The notes beneath the pieces were generated by a model, which did not search any database, was not told the origin of the DNA, and saw only the letters and a list, made by a program, of their open reading frames with translations. A stretch of DNA of 64,000 nt, from assembly GCF_963682185.1 (NCBI RefSeq), contig NZ_OY821667.1, positions 4,167,501 to 4,231,500 of the forward strand. Reading direction: 5' to 3'. A program made the translations under genes and the position numbers. Of the stretch, positions 35,285 through 47,203 are shown in pieces (the first letter of the stretch is position 1; the number at the start of each line of letters is the position of its first letter). The stretch comes from an uncultured Cohaesibacter sp. GTDB taxonomy: Bacteria > Pseudomonadota > Alphaproteobacteria > Rhizobiales > Cohaesibacteraceae.

Positions 35285-35786
35285 CAAGCTTTCCTCGCAA
35301 AAAAATCTTTTTGTTTGAAGGCAATATGTTCCCTGCTTGGTAAAAGAGGCTTTAATAGATTTGTTTGAGTCTAAAATAAAATTAGTTCATATACTTACAT
35401 GGTTTGAGGTGTATAAAGAATTGGTGCAATTTTTCGTCAATGGATTTAGATTTTATAAAGGATAAGATACTGGAATATACTGATAAAAATAAAGTAGAGC
35501 GCGTTAATTTTTAAAATGCTACTTTTGGTAATTGTTTGAAAATGCGATATAATATGAGGCCGCATTGAAAAAAACTATATATCCTAGTATTAATCCTTAA
35601 TGTGGGCGAAGTTGATTGTATCTTTAAAATTCACATCAAAAAGGAGTGGATTATTGTTTTCTCTTTCATAGCAGTTACTTGCTAAGTAAGTTAGGGAATT
35701 ATCACCTTTTTCACAAAACCATAGCCTTTACGCATATATTGGGCCATGAAGGTTTCTCGGACGCGTGGCGTATCTTTGCCGCCTTG
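35285..35786. other. AT-rich intergenic region
   Basis: About 500 bases between the chemoreceptor start and the esterase stop. It holds the chemoreceptor promoter. AT-rich; I see no gene or clear hairpin. Confidence 0.4.
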
Positions 35787-36617
35787 TTAGCTTTCGAGCC
35801 GGCGCATAAACCAGTCTTGCGCAAGTGCTGGCCAGCTGGCGTGGGTGCCATCAAGAGAGCGCAGGGCAAAGCCATGCGGTGCTGTGCCGAAAATATGCGC
35901 ATCAACGGTCAAGCCGTTGCGGCTGGCTGCCTGTAGCAGATTGAGAGCATGCTGTACCGGCACGGAGCGGTCTTGCAATGCATAGGCCAAGAAGAGCGGG
36001 CAGTGGGGCAGGCCGTGAGGATGATCTTCAAGGCCAATGGCCCAGTCATCATAAAAATCCTGTTTCTGCACTGGCGGATAATCCGCTTTCGTCTCGGGAT
36101 ATTTATGGGCGCGATGGTTCGCATTGATCGGTGCATAGCCGATCAGGCCTCCACGCACATCCAGACTGCTCGGCTGGCAGGCCATGACCCCGGCCATATG
36201 ACCTCCCGAAGACAGCCCCACATGAAAGAGTGGGAGAGACGCGCTGGTGGTCTCAAGCGCTCTAAGGGCAGCCTGACCATCCATAAGAGCGATACTCTTA
36301 TTATAGACGCCGCCGGTGCCGCTGTCGGCGCCCGGCAGACGATGCACCAGAATATGCGCGTCTATACAGAGAGAGTTGAGCCACAAGGCGACCTCAAGCC
36401 CTTCCTTGTCATAGATCAGCTTTGTGTAGCCACCACCGGCATATACCAGAGCCTGCGCCCGCGGCTTGGCAACCCGAAAGCTATGGAGCTGTGGGGAATG
36501 CACGCTGGCGATTTGCCGGTCGGGCCACTCTCCGGAAAAGACATTGGGCGCAGTCTTGCGTTCATCCAGCTGGGTCACTTCGGCAATAGGTGGCTGGGCA
36601 GGCAAAGAAAAAGGCAT
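35787..36617 (-). CDS. alpha/beta hydrolase (esterase-like)
   Basis: About 276 residues. Oxyanion-loop segment VYAGGGYTKL, nucleophile elbow GLSSGGHMAG, acid in AYALQDRSVPVQHA, and His in APHGFAL give a full catalytic triad order (Ser, Asp, His). It resembles xylan-esterase/BD-FAE type carboxylesterases. No signal peptide, so cytoplasmic. The start is uncertain: ATG at 36617 follows GAGACAG, while 36632 or a TTG at 36650 would add a few residues. Substrate unknown. Confidence 0.75.
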   Translation of the reverse strand: MPFSLPAQPPIAEVTQLDERKTAPNVFSGEWPDRQIASVHSPQLHSFRVAKPRAQALVYAGGGYTKLIYDKEGLEVALWLNSLCIDAHILVHRLPGADSGTGGVYNKSIALMDGQAALRALETTSASLPLFHVGLSSGGHMAGVMACQPSSLDVRGGLIGYAPINANHRAHKYPETKADYPPVQKQDFYDDWAIGLEDHPHGLPHCPLFLAYALQDRSVPVQHALNLLQAASRNGLTVDAHIFGTAPHGFALRSLDGTHASWPALAQDWFMRRLES

Positions 36618-37258
36618 GTAACTGTCTCGCATATAGCGAAGGAAGACCAAGGCCAGATCGGTAGCGTTTCCTTCAGATGCAGCAAAATAAATGAGGTGTC
36701 CGCAACCCTATTATACAAACTTAACCAATTGAGTTCAAACGACAATTCTTGAGCAATTGAAACATTCGTTAATGGCTGGGGGTCCTTAGGCGTAACAGAT
36801 GGAGACTTTGGTATGCATCATTGCATTCGTGCTTCGGCTCTGTTCATGCAAAAGACCATATGCAGGGGCTAAATGTGCACTGCTCTTGCAGACGACCGGT
36901 GGATGACCTGTTAACGAAAAGCCGAAATCCAGCCTTTAGAAAAAGGGGCATGCAGGTGTTTGACGCGCAAAAACGGAGCTGATGCCCGCTTCATGATACA
37001 CAGATTTCGGCGGTAAATTAAGTTGCTTAGGAAAATGATGAAGCGCTATGCTTGAGAAAAAAATGCAACAAATCAGCTGTATAGGGTTGATTGCATAACG
37101 TAGGGTTTCATGAATACATAAATTTTTAAGTAGTATATTTTCACTTCCTAAATTTAAAATTTTATATTGTTTGAAAAATAAGTAGTTTTCTCACTGTCAA
37201 AAGAACCTGTTAAGTAATTTCCCGCAGAATTTAATGAAAATTCTAACGAGGAAACGTC
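36618..37258. other. long divergent promoter region
   Basis: About 640 bases between divergent genes, AT-rich toward 37258. It should carry promoters of the esterase and of the Cache/MCP operon. I could not identify a convincing site or small gene. Confidence 0.4.
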
Positions 37259-37864
37259 ATGAAACAGATTCTTGGCGCTTTTGGCGCAGCCTTGCTGGTT
37301 TTAAGCACACAGGCAGTGGCCGCTCCGGCACCTGACCTTAAACAGATGAATGTTGAGGCGCTTCAGCAGCAGATTGATGCTTGGCTGAATAAGGAAATCG
37401 TTGCCATGAGCGTCAACGCTCACAATGAAAAATATGGCAATATAGGCGAAGAAGACATCATCAAGCTGGACAACCAGTGGCGAGCTGAGGCCAAAGCCGA
37501 TGATAAGCCGCTTATAGCAGCTACCCTGTCCAGTCCGCTGTCTGTCTATCTCTCGCGCATGCAAGGGCAGTCCGTTGGGCTGTTCGTCGAGATCTTCGTG
37601 ATGGACAACAAGGGCCTCAATGTTGGGCAGTCTTCGATCACCTCGGACTTCTGGCAGGGCGATGAAGCCAAATTCCAGAAAACCTATGATGTGGGCCCGA
37701 AGGCTGTTTTTGTTGACGATCCTGAGTGGGATGACAATTTCAATATCTGGCGTGCACAGATCAACAAGAGTCTGACCGACCCGGCAACCGGCCAACTGAT
37801 CGGCGCGGCAACCATTGAAGTGAACCTGACCGAATGGTCCCGCCGCCAGCTTGCCGCGAACTAG
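37259..37864 (+). CDS. secreted Cache-like sensor protein paired with an MCP
   Basis: 201 residues with a signal peptide (residues 1-22, ending AVAA). The mature part matches a single-Cache/PDC-type sensor: FVEIFVMDNKGLNVGQSSITSD then FWQGDEAKFQKTYD, the conserved segment of periplasmic dCache/PDC proteins. It has no membrane anchor. GAGGAAAC precedes the ATG. Its stop lies nine bases before the start of the MCP gene at 37874, so they form one operon. I infer it is a periplasmic ligand-binding partner of that MCP. Confidence 0.75.
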   Translation: MKQILGAFGAALLVLSTQAVAAPAPDLKQMNVEALQQQIDAWLNKEIVAMSVNAHNEKYGNIGEEDIIKLDNQWRAEAKADDKPLIAATLSSPLSVYLSRMQGQSVGLFVEIFVMDNKGLNVGQSSITSDFWQGDEAKFQKTYDVGPKAVFVDDPEWDDNFNIWRAQINKSLTDPATGQLIGAATIEVNLTEWSRRQLAAN

Positions 37865-37873
37865 GAGGCTAAA

Positions 37874-39529
37874 ATGCTGAACAACTTTTCTCTGACTTTC
37901 AAAAGCCTCTTGTTCTTCGGCCTTCTTGCGATGGTTGGCGTAGCCGTGGGGCTGGTCAGCTACATCAAGTCCGATGCTGCTAGACAAGCCGTGGCAGAGC
38001 TTGCGAAGATAGAAAATCAGGTTACCTCCATGGAAGGGCTCAAGCAGGATATCCAGAACCAGGCCATCTCGCTCAAATCCTTTTTGTTGACCGGTGATCT
38101 CGACTGGTCTGATAGCGTTAAGGAAGACTTTGCCGAAATCTCAAATCATTTGGATGAGATGGCCTCCGGACAGCAGATCGCAGATATCAAGAAGGAGTGG
38201 TTGAACTGGTACAACAGCTTCGCTGGCAAGCAATTGAGTCTGATGCGCGATCCCATGACCGTGGAACTGGCGCGTGCTATCGAAGTGTCGGGTGAGAGTA
38301 GCGAACAGCTCACGGTCACGATGGTTCGTATCGACAAGCAGATCGCTGACTTGCAATCGCAAATGGATCGGCTGACAGAAGAGCAAAATGCGCAACTGGA
38401 TAGCGTGACCGGTGCCGCCTTGATCGGTCTAGTTCTGATGATTGCTGCCGCTATCGGATTGGCTTTCATGAATAATTTCATCATTGTCCGTCCACTGAAA
38501 ACGATGGTCGATGTAACCGAAGCTTTGGCCGATGGAAATCTGAACATTGACATTTCCAACAGTCGCGGTGACGAAATCGGCAAGATGTATCAGGCCTTGG
38601 CTGTTTTCCAAACCAATCTCAAACGCTCCAAAGAGCTTGAACTCGATGCGGAAGAACAGCGCAAGCAGGCTGACATCGACCGTAAGGAAGAAATGCGACG
38701 GTTGGCTGCTGAATTCGATAATGTTGTCGGCTCCATCGTGGCCAAACAGGCCGAGCTATGCGGGCAGATGGAGCAGAATTCGTCACATCTGGCCAATAAA
38801 GCCGGTCAGACCGTGGAGCGCTCTGTTGCTGTGTCCGCTTCCACCCAGCAGGCCAACGCCAATGTTCAGGCTGTTGCCAGCGCGACCGAAGAACTGTCTG
38901 CATCCATTCAGGAAATCTCAGGTCAGGTGACCAGTGCAGCTCGGTTGGCCAATGAAGCCAATCAAGAAGTTGAACTCACCAGCCAGTCCGTCGCCGACTT
39001 GCAGCGGGTTCTGCAGGAAGTGGGCTCTGTCACCCGCCTCATCAATGACATCGCAGAGCAGACTAACCTGCTGGCTCTGAACGCGACCATCGAGGCTGCT
39101 CGCGCGGGCGAGGCTGGTAAGGGCTTCGCAGTGGTGGCCGCCGAGGTGAAGGATCTGGCCAACCAGACTGCCAAGGCAACTGAAGAAATCGACCGTCAGC
39201 TGACCAACATGGAAAATGCTGCCAACAGCTCGATCAGCGCAACGGAAACTGTGGCCAACAAGGTGCTAGAAATTACCGAGCAGACGACGGCCATGGCTTC
39301 GGCAACCGATCAGCAGTCGGCTGCGACCTCGGAGATTGCCCAGAATGTGAATGAAGCGGCAACCGGCACCAACCATGTCAGCCAAGACATCGAAACCGTC
39401 TCCAGCATCGCTCAGGAAACCGGTGATCTGGCAACCTCGGTGCAGAATATGATTGCGGACATGAATATCCAGACCCGTGAGCTGCAGGACAAAGCCGACA
39501 AATTCATCAAGCATGTGCTTGCTGCCTGA
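37874..39529 (+). CDS. methyl-accepting chemotaxis protein with HAMP
   Basis: 551 residues. TM1 about 11-31, a modest helical periplasmic domain 32-178, TM2 about 179-200, HAMP about 202-255, then the MCP domain with the signalling tip [20 protein letters not shown] (about 398-417). The strong AGGAGG site and the nine-base gap tie it to the secreted Cache protein upstream. The periplasmic domain has no obvious ligand fold, in keeping with a receptor that reads a separate binding protein. It ends with a strong terminator at 39573-39598. Confidence 0.93.
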   Translation: MLNNFSLTFKSLLFFGLLAMVGVAVGLVSYIKSDAARQAVAELAKIENQVTSMEGLKQDIQNQAISLKSFLLTGDLDWSDSVKEDFAEISNHLDEMASGQQIADIKKEWLNWYNSFAGKQLSLMRDPMTVELARAIEVSGESSEQLTVTMVRIDKQIADLQSQMDRLTEEQNAQLDSVTGAALIGLVLMIAAAIGLAFMNNFIIVRPLKTMVDVTEALADGNLNIDISNSRGDEIGKMYQALAVFQTNLKRSKELELDAEEQRKQADIDRKEEMRRLAAEFDNVVGSIVAKQAELCGQMEQNSSHLANKAGQTVERSVAVSASTQQANANVQAVASATEELSASIQEISGQVTSAARLANEANQEVELTSQSVADLQRVLQEVGSVTRLINDIAEQTNLLALNATIEAARAGEAGKGFAVVAAEVKDLANQTAKATEEIDRQLTNMENAANSSISATETVANKVLEITEQTTAMASATDQQSAATSEIAQNVNEAATGTNHVSQDIETVSSIAQETGDLATSVQNMIADMNIQTRELQDKADKFIKHVLAA

Positions 39530-39572
39530 TAAGCCCATGGGCCAAGAGATTGATTGATGAAAAGATAAAGGC

Positions 39573-39598
39573 AAGGGCCGGTTTTCACCGGCCCTTTT
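39573..39598 (+). terminator. terminator of Cache/MCP operon
   Basis: AAGGGCCGGT (39573-39582) and ACCGGCCCTT (39587-39596) form a perfect 10-base stem with a TTTC loop, followed by TT. Intrinsic terminator on plus. Confidence 0.82.
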
Positions 39599-39617
39599 CG
39601 CGTCTGGCAACGCGTTT

Positions 39618-39670
39618 GTCGGCAGCCCCTTTGCCGGTGTGTCGTTGGCAAGGGGACAGGGGCTGCCGAC
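39618..39670. repeat. 13-base inverted repeat with nested stem
   Basis: GTCGGCAGCCCCT (39618-39630) and AGGGGCTGCCGAC (39658-39670) are perfect inverted arms. The 27-base loop contains TTGCC (39631-39635) and GGCAA (39647-39651), which extend or compete with the outer stem. No T tract on either side, so not a standard terminator. It lies between the MCP and the minus-strand EF-hand gene. Confidence 0.75.
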
Positions 39671-39684
39671 TTAATGGAGTTCAG

Positions 39685-39933
39685 TTACTCCATTTCGGGG
39701 ATGAGATGGCCTTCATAGGCAGCAATGAGCTCTTCGTGGGAAAGCACGCCATCGGTGTCTGTATCTGCCGTAGTGAAGACCTGCTCGACATTTTCAAGTG
39801 ATGGATAGGCTGCAGAAAATTCTTCCAGAGTGACAACACCATCACTGTTGGCATCCAGTATCATGATATCCTGCGCCATTGCCGGAGCACTCAGAGCCAC
39901 GATGGTTCCAGTCAAAATCAATAGTTTCTTCAT
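39685..39933 (-). CDS. small secreted EF-hand protein
   Basis: 82 residues. Signal peptide (1-20, ending PAMAQ), then two EF-hand loops: DANSDGVVTLEE and DTDTDGVLSHEE, each with the DxDxDG pattern. A small periplasmic calcium-binding protein, similar in style to the larger EF-hand proteins near 52-55 kb. GAGGAGAAG precedes the ATG at 39933; a longer frame upstream is not supported. Confidence 0.8.
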   Translation of the reverse strand: MKKLLILTGTIVALSAPAMAQDIMILDANSDGVVTLEEFSAAYPSLENVEQVFTTADTDTDGVLSHEELIAAYEGHLIPEME

Positions 39934-40396
39934 TTGGCTTCTCCTCGTATATATTTGTTTTATCTTGATTAATCGCGTTGCATTGGCAGCGCACAACCAT
40001 TTGAGCTGTCGACTGGGGCGAAATGTGAGCGATTGTGAGGTGAGATTGTGCAAGCCTCGATACGTGGCCAAATTACAACAGTCACATGCGTGCAATTGCG
40101 TAGGTTCATTGCTCTGATCGATGTGAGAAATCTGCAGAATTATTAATTTTTGTTAAGAAAAGCCGCCTATTGAAACGCTACTGCTGGGGCAATTCAAAAG
40201 AAGAAACAGAGCGTCTTTGAGCGGTGAATATCTAGGCCTGCCAGAAGGGTACAAGACGAGGAGGGGCGGCAGTGAGCGCGAACCATGGCAGATCTGTGGC
40301 GGAATACGCGGAATCGCCACAGTTGGAAACGGTATAACTGGAAAATCGCCGAGCGGATCTCACCTCTCAAAAGAGAAAGATCTTTTGGTCTCGGAG
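39934..40396. other. intergenic region, EF-hand promoter
   Basis: About 460 bases with the EF-hand gene promoter and no supported gene. A plus-strand frame at 40217-40516 overlaps the DUF1349 gene antisense and is not credible. Confidence 0.35.
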
Positions 40397-40996
40397 CTAT
40401 CGGTCATGAAGAGGATCGTCAGGGGCGTCGGTAATCGAAAAGTGGCTGAAGCTGCACTGGAAGCCTTTGAGTTCGGAAATGTCTCTGAGGGGAGAGCAGG
40501 CCATCGGGCCTATTAGAACATCTTCTGGTGCCTCGAAGATAGCAAGGCGCATCAGGCGCCAACTGCCGGACCTATCCTTGTAATGGGTGTAAATGACATT
40601 TCCTTTGCGCACCAATCGCACAGCCTGCGGGCCAGACAATGTCGGGCAGGGAACCGCAGACCAGTCGGAAGAGCCCTGTGTAACGACGGTTGTGTAATTT
40701 GTGCTTCGATCAAAATACTCAATGCCGCATTTGACCCAATGGGTCTTGTCAACGCGCAGCATCAGGCCGACCTGATCATAAAGCACTTCATATTGGCCGG
40801 TAAATTCGGCAACCGCTGCAAAATCGCCTTGGCAAGGCACTGCGAAGAAATGCCCGCTATCGGGGTGAGCTCCGTGGTCGGTTTCTCTCCAGAAATCAGA
40901 TTGTGGCTCCGCCACCAAAGAGAGGATATGAGGATGAAAGGTCCAGCGAGTTGGCTCATTATGCCAGCTTGCTGACGAAAGGAATGAGAGAGGCAT
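40397..40996 (-). CDS. DUF1349 family protein
   Basis: 199 residues of the DUF1349 family, which has a concanavalin-like jelly roll. Conserved segments are SDFWRETDHGAHPDSGHFF, FTGQYEVLYDQVGLMLR and WVKCGIEYFD, followed by a GSSDWSAVPC stretch. The family includes yeast and bacterial proteins without proven enzymatic activity; carbohydrate binding is suspected. No signal peptide. The ATG at 40996 fits the family's start. Isolated gene. Confidence 0.85.
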   Translation of the reverse strand: MPLSFLSSASWHNEPTRWTFHPHILSLVAEPQSDFWRETDHGAHPDSGHFFAVPCQGDFAAVAEFTGQYEVLYDQVGLMLRVDKTHWVKCGIEYFDRSTNYTTVVTQGSSDWSAVPCPTLSGPQAVRLVRKGNVIYTHYKDRSGSWRLMRLAIFEAPEDVLIGPMACSPLRDISELKGFQCSFSHFSITDAPDDPLHDR

Positions 40997-41180
40997 GGCA
41001 GGACCCTTTATGTCGGTTCAAGGGCCATCAGAATAGCAAATCGCCGCAGGCACGAACAGGCAAGCGGCGACAATCAATAGTCGAAGAATTTTTGGAATAG
41101 TAAAAGAATAAAATTTTCAGATAGATAGATATAGTGCGCTAAAATGTCTGGGGCGCGAAATGACTGTCAAACTTAATAAA

Positions 41181-41206
41181 AAAGCCGGGTCAAGTGAACC
41201 GGCTTC
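41181..41206 (-). terminator. terminator of the Lys/Gln-rich protein gene
   Basis: AAGCCGG and CCGGCTT arms with a 10-base loop; on minus it is followed by TTTTTTATT. Ends the minus-strand gene at 41230-41547. Confidence 0.75.
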
Positions 41207-41229
41207 CTATCTTATAATGCAAGATGGTA

Positions 41230-41547
41230 TTAAGACATCGGAACTGGGACCAGAAGCTTCTTAAGTGACTTGCTATCTTTTTGGTCTTTGTCAGGAGCCT
41301 TTGCTGAAGACTTTTTGTCCTGATGAGGCTTTTCCTGCTTGGACTTATCTTGCTTTTGGGCCGGAGCTGCAGTCTCTTTCTTGGCTGCTGGCTGAGTAGC
41401 CTGTTTTGGTTTCGCAGCTTTGGCCGGTAAACAATCTTCTTTCTGTGCTCCCGGCTTTACTTTGCAGTCAGGCGTTTTGCCTGCAGCAAAAGCAATCGTC
41501 GGCGTCAACAGAATAGCCAGAAAGATGGCGGGCGAGAAGAGGCGCAT
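41230..41547 (-). CDS. secreted lysine/alanine/glutamine-rich protein
   Basis: 105 residues. Signal peptide (1-20, ending AFAA), a short Cys-containing segment (KTPDCKVKPGAQKEDCLP), then 60 residues of low-complexity lysine-, alanine-, glutamine- and serine-rich sequence (KPKQATQPAAKKETAAPAQ). It is basic and probably disordered in the periplasm. GAAGGAAA precedes the ATG. Unknown function. Followed by its own terminator. Confidence 0.7.
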   Translation of the reverse strand: MRLFSPAIFLAILLTPTIAFAAGKTPDCKVKPGAQKEDCLPAKAAKPKQATQPAAKKETAAPAQKQDKSKQEKPHQDKKSSAKAPDKDQKDSKSLKKLLVPVPMS

Positions 41548-41773
41548 GGCATTTCCTTCAAATTGGAGCAAAAGGGATATTTAATCCGTTTTTTACCGCA
41601 CCCATGATGGCTAAAAGAGGCAGGGCAAGAATAACGAGCGGTTTTTCATCGGAAAATTGTATATTTTGATATTTAGAAATGTTCCGAGTTATAGCAGAAA
41701 AGAACAAGGCGGACTTATTTCCTTTTTGCGAACACTATGTCTGGCTGGAAGAATTGTCAGCGAAGACAAAGAA

Positions 41774-41799
41774 AAAGGCCGGTCAAAAGACCGGCCTTT
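41774..41799 (-). terminator. terminator of groESL
   Basis: AAAGGCCGGTC (41774-41784) and GACCGGCCTTT (41789-41799) form a perfect 11-base stem with an AAAA loop. On minus the hairpin is followed by TTCTTTG. It ends the groES-groEL operon. Confidence 0.85.
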
Positions 41800-41835
41800 C
41801 CCTAAGAACTAAGCAGAGTGCCTAGAGCTTCATGA

Positions 41836-43506
<1,671 letters not shown>

Positions 43507-43552
43507 CTAGATTACTTGTAATAAGAGGCGGTTCGACTAAGGATTCCGGCGA

Positions 43553-43840
43553 TTAGCCCAGAATGCCCAGAATGTCGGACTCTTTCATGATCAGCAGGTC
43601 TTCACCGTCGATTTTGACTTCGGTGCCGGACCATTTGCCAAACAGAACGCGGTCGCCTGCTTTGCATTCGCAAGGAACAAGCGTGCCGTTGCTGTTGTAG
43701 GCGCCTGCGCCAACTGCAACTACTTCGCCTTCGGATGGCTTTTCTTTAGCGGTATCAGGAATGATGATACCACCAGCGGTTTTCTCTTCGGATTCAACGC
43801 GACGAACTACGACGCGGTCATTCAGAGGACGGAATTTCAT
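43553..43840 (-). CDS. groS: 10-kDa co-chaperonin GroES
   Basis: 95 residues with the family start [14 protein letters not shown], the mobile loop [12 protein letters not shown] and the roof segment. It caps the GroEL chamber. The ATG at 43840 is chosen because it matches the GroES N-terminus; an upstream in-frame ATG at 43894 is unsupported. First gene of the operon, below CIRCE. Confidence 0.97.
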   Translation of the reverse strand: MKFRPLNDRVVVRRVESEEKTAGGIIIPDTAKEKPSEGEVVAVGAGAYNSNGTLVPCECKAGDRVLFGKWSGTEVKIDGEDLLIMKESDILGILG

Positions 43841-44452
43841 TGTCTGAACTTTCCCTAAGCTGTTTTGCAGCCTCCCGGACCCATTTACGGGCATTGCATG
43901 CCCCTAAATTGCTAGCGGCATCCGAGCAGTCTGCTCCTCGATTAACAAGTGCATTAGCACTCTCTTATGGGGAGTGCTAACAGCGTCCTTCATTTAGGGG
44001 CAGTGGGATCAGAAGTCAATGAACCGATCAAAAAAAATGTGATCGATTTGGTTGCAATGCAAAATGAGGCAACCATATAGGCCCATGCTCTTTGCGGCAT
44101 GGAGGGGCACTTATAGCCGTTCTCGACTTGTCTGTTAAGGGGGGGGAGAAAACAAACCGATAACCACTCTCTCTATATATATCGGACTCTTTAAAGGTAT
44201 TCAGAAAAATAAATATGATAAAATGTGGATTTCGGGATGTTGGTTTCAATTGAAACCGTAGTTTGGAAGAATAGGTTTCAATTTAAATTAGACAATTTTG
44301 TATATATACGTATTTTGAGAGATTTTTACTGATAAGTTATGTGGTTTAGTCATTTTTTAATGTGAAAACGTGAGATTAACGAGCAGAAAAGGGCGTGAAA
44401 ACTGCCTTCTAAATTTGTGAGTATTATCTGGTCTCTCTCAGTCGGTCATATT
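43841..44452. other. groES leader with CIRCE and promoter region of the HBM receptor
   Basis: About 600 bases between divergent genes. The CIRCE element is at 43954-43980. A G9 run near 44140 is a simple homopolymer. From 44200 to 44452 the DNA is AT-rich and should hold the receptor's promoter. No gene supported. Confidence 0.45.
43954..43980. promoter_or_regulatory. CIRCE operator (HrcA binding site)
   Basis: TTAGCACTC (43954-43962), nine bases, GAGTGCTAA (43972-43980): an exact match to the CIRCE consensus. It lies about 115 bases upstream of groES and implies HrcA-mediated heat-shock control of groESL. hrcA itself is not in the window. Confidence 0.97.
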
Positions 44453-46480
44453 ATGTTGAGTAAACTCTTTTCCTTTCTGACCATACGCCAGCGGATCGCC
44501 GCGCTTGTGGTCCTTATGCTTATGGGCTTCATCGGCATGCTCGTGGTCAACGGTCAAACCACTGCGATGCTGAATGAAGCGCGAAAAATGGAGCAGGCAA
44601 CCCAGCAAAGAGCACGCCTGTTTCAGGACCTGCAGGCTGTCAGCCTCAAGGCCGCCAAATTGTCAGAAGAATTTCTGCTGGAGCGGGACAAGAGCAAAGC
44701 CGATGCGACGACCGGCCTGTTTGCATCTGCTTTGGCGAAGCCTGTCGATGAAGAGATCTTGGGGTCTTTTGGCAGTGACTATCATGACAGCCTCGATCAA
44801 CTGACCAATGCGGCGCAGATTTTCTCCGATATCAAAAAACTGAGGGAAGAGGTCGGATTGGGCGAAGAGGATGGCTTGCGCGGCAATCTCAATGCGGCCG
44901 TCAGGCGCGCGGGCGAGAAGCTCTCTTCCTTTGCCAAGAAATACAAATTGGGCCCGGCTGCCGGAGCCGTTGAAGCTCGCATGCTTCAGCTGCGCCATCA
45001 CGAAAAGGACTATATGCTATTTGGTGATCCGGGGATTATTGAAAAGTTTGACGCCTCTTATGATGACCTGATCAAATCGATGAAGCCGGCCGGCTTCAAG
45101 ATTGTCGGACGCATGGAGATGAAGGGTTTCCTGAAGGTCTACCGGCAGGATTTTGCTGATTGGGTGGCTGGCAAGAAGGCGCTCGATGAAAAGGTTCAGC
45201 TGTTCCGTCAGACGATCAGCAAACTGGTGGCCGATGTTGAAAGTCAGTCTCAGAATGCCTTCGAGCTGGGGACAGCCCAGATGGTCAAGGCCCTCGCACA
45301 GAAGGAATCCGCGGAGAGAAGCTTTTATGGCATCACCATCGGCATCGTTCTATTGACCATATTATTCTCGCTGTTGATCGCACGCTCGATCACTGGGCCA
45401 CTTGCGCGCCTCGCCGACGTCATGGATCGCATTCGGGTGAATGACCTCTCGGTCGAGTTACCTGAAATCCGCTCGCGGGATGCCTTGGGGCGTTTGTCCG
45501 TTGCGGCACGCAACTTCCTTGAGTCCGTTATCCAGAGCAAGCGCCTTAAAGACAATGCGCGGCTCGATCGCCAGAAGGAACTGGATCGGCAAGCAGCCCT
45601 TGAGCAGATGCTTCAGAGCTTTCGTCAGGAAACAGATCAGGTAATGCAGCGTGTTTCCTTTCAGGCGCGCGAGGTCATCAAGCGGACGGACAGTCTCAAT
45701 GAGATTTCTCACAGTGCACAGGATTCCTCTGAGCTGGCGCGGGCCTCGACCGCATCGAGCGTTTCCCATGCATCTGCTGTCAGTGAAAAGGCACAGGAGC
45801 TGCAATCAGCGGCCAGCGACATTATCCAACAGACCGAGAAAGCTCATCGGGTTGTCGGCGAGGCCGAGGCTGTCTCCAATTCAGCCAACGGCACCATGGA
45901 CAAGCTCAACAAGGCCACCGGCCAGATCGGCGATATCGTGGAAATGATCGGCAAGATCGCAGCGCAAACCAATCTTCTCGCTCTCAACGCCACCATCGAG
46001 GCGGCCAGAGCCGGAGAGGCGGGCAAGGGCTTTGCGGTCGTGGCCGAGGAGGTCAAGGAGCTGTCCTCCCAAACAGCCAAGGCGACAGAAACGATTGCAG
46101 CCCAGATTACAGATGTGCAGCAGGCTGCCTCTGAAACCGGAACCCTGATTCACACCATTTCCGACATGATTGCGGGCGTCAATGAAGTAACGCGAGCCAT
46201 CGCTGAGGCCGTGGATGTGCAAAAGCAGGCGACCACGCATATGGACGGCGACATCACGATTGCGCTCAAGGAGAGCCGCGGTGCCAGCGACCGGGTCGCT
46301 AGTGTGGCGGAAACCATCGCGCAGTCGAGCCGCGAGGCAGAAGCCTTCAAATCGGTTTCTACGCAGCTGGAGGATGTCATCGCCAATATGGAAGGCTCGG
46401 TTCATGCCTTCCTGGATGCCGTCGAACAGGATCTGGGGGCGCGTCGGACAGAGATGAAAGCCGAGATCGAAGCCGCTTAG
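44453..46480 (+). CDS. methyl-accepting chemotaxis protein with HBM sensor
   Basis: 675 residues. TM1 about 14-33; a large helical periplasmic region 34-290 containing [12 protein letters not shown] (about 181-192), the hallmark of the helical bimodular (HBM) ligand domain; TM2 about 291-311; HAMP about 312-365; and the signalling tip [20 protein letters not shown] (about 507-526). HBM receptors sense organic acids such as TCA-cycle intermediates. Start at ATG 44453 is chosen because TM1 follows; there is no good ribosome site, and a GTG at 44417 is an alternative. Confidence 0.92.
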   Translation: MLSKLFSFLTIRQRIAALVVLMLMGFIGMLVVNGQTTAMLNEARKMEQATQQRARLFQDLQAVSLKAAKLSEEFLLERDKSKADATTGLFASALAKPVDEEILGSFGSDYHDSLDQLTNAAQIFSDIKKLREEVGLGEEDGLRGNLNAAVRRAGEKLSSFAKKYKLGPAAGAVEARMLQLRHHEKDYMLFGDPGIIEKFDASYDDLIKSMKPAGFKIVGRMEMKGFLKVYRQDFADWVAGKKALDEKVQLFRQTISKLVADVESQSQNAFELGTAQMVKALAQKESAERSFYGITIGIVLLTILFSLLIARSITGPLARLADVMDRIRVNDLSVELPEIRSRDALGRLSVAARNFLESVIQSKRLKDNARLDRQKELDRQAALEQMLQSFRQETDQVMQRVSFQAREVIKRTDSLNEISHSAQDSSELARASTASSVSHASAVSEKAQELQSAASDIIQQTEKAHRVVGEAEAVSNSANGTMDKLNKATGQIGDIVEMIGKIAAQTNLLALNATIEAARAGEAGKGFAVVAEEVKELSSQTAKATETIAAQITDVQQAASETGTLIHTISDMIAGVNEVTRAIAEAVDVQKQATTHMDGDITIALKESRGASDRVASVAETIAQSSREAEAFKSVSTQLEDVIANMEGSVHAFLDAVEQDLGARRTEMKAEIEAA

Positions 46481-46505
46481 GCTTTAGGCAAGTGAAGGGC
46501 CGCGT

Positions 46506-47084
46506 TCAGGAGTTACCAAGGCAGCCGCGAACCAGATGGGCGAGCACCGCATTAAGGCGTTCATCCAGTGTGCCGCTTACCGTGATATGGCTAAACTCTT
46601 TGAGTTCGGCCTTGAAGCGAGAGAAGAAATGCGGCCTCTGTTCTGGTGCATCTCGCTGCCCGTCATCCACCCACGGCCAATCCAGATCACACAGGACATA
46701 GAGCCGGGGTTGGTAGGGTGTCGTCTTTAGCCGCCGTTTGTGCCGCTCCGACCATTGCTCCCATTGCGCCCAGAGGGGGCTGTTCATCTCATCGGAATAA
46801 TAGTGAGAGCTATAAACGAGAGAGGAAATCAGGTCAGTATCACAAATCAGCACTTTGTTCTGTGAGGAAGCCGCTTCTGCGCCGCGCTCCTCGTTCACCC
46901 ATTGGCCTTGCGCCACGGGAATGGCGTCTTCAAGTGTCAGATTGCCTTGCTCTTCGAAATAGTCACGCAGATATTCGGGAACCAATATGCCGTCGAGATG
47001 CTCTACGAGCGCTTGAGCGAGGGAAGACTTGCCGGTGCTTTCCGGGCCAGTCAGGATGAGACGGGGCAGACGGGAAAAGGGCAT
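46506..47084 (-). CDS. NadR-like P-loop kinase
   Basis: 192 residues. Walker A GPESTGKSSLAQAL near residues 13-26, followed by VPEYLRDYFEEQG and ICDTDLISS, the pattern of the ribosylnicotinamide kinase domain of NadR and related AAA_28 proteins. The nucleotidyltransferase half of NadR is absent, so it would be a stand-alone kinase in NAD salvage or a relative. ATG at 47084 follows GGAAGCACC. It is convergent with the chemoreceptor gene. Confidence 0.75.
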   Translation of the reverse strand: MPFSRLPRLILTGPESTGKSSLAQALVEHLDGILVPEYLRDYFEEQGNLTLEDAIPVAQGQWVNEERGAEAASSQNKVLICDTDLISSLVYSSHYYSDEMNSPLWAQWEQWSERHKRRLKTTPYQPRLYVLCDLDWPWVDDGQRDAPEQRPHFFSRFKAELKEFSHITVSGTLDERLNAVLAHLVRGCLGNS

Positions 47085-47203
47085 GATTTTGGTGCTTCCA
47101 TTAAGAGCCAACACGCTTGTTTTGTCTCAGAGCACACAGAATTTGTCAATGCCGCCCAATGTCACCAATCAGGCTTTGCCGCAGGCATAAATCCTAAGAC
47201 AGA

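Noticed and set aside
40217..40516. Plus-strand frame MSGEYLG near the DUF1349 gene
   Set aside because: Overlaps the DUF1349 gene on the opposite strand, lacks a ribosome site and has no protein-like motif.
44131..44150. G-run as a phase-variable tract
   Set aside because: It lies in an intergenic region far from a start codon or promoter element; no gene would be switched.
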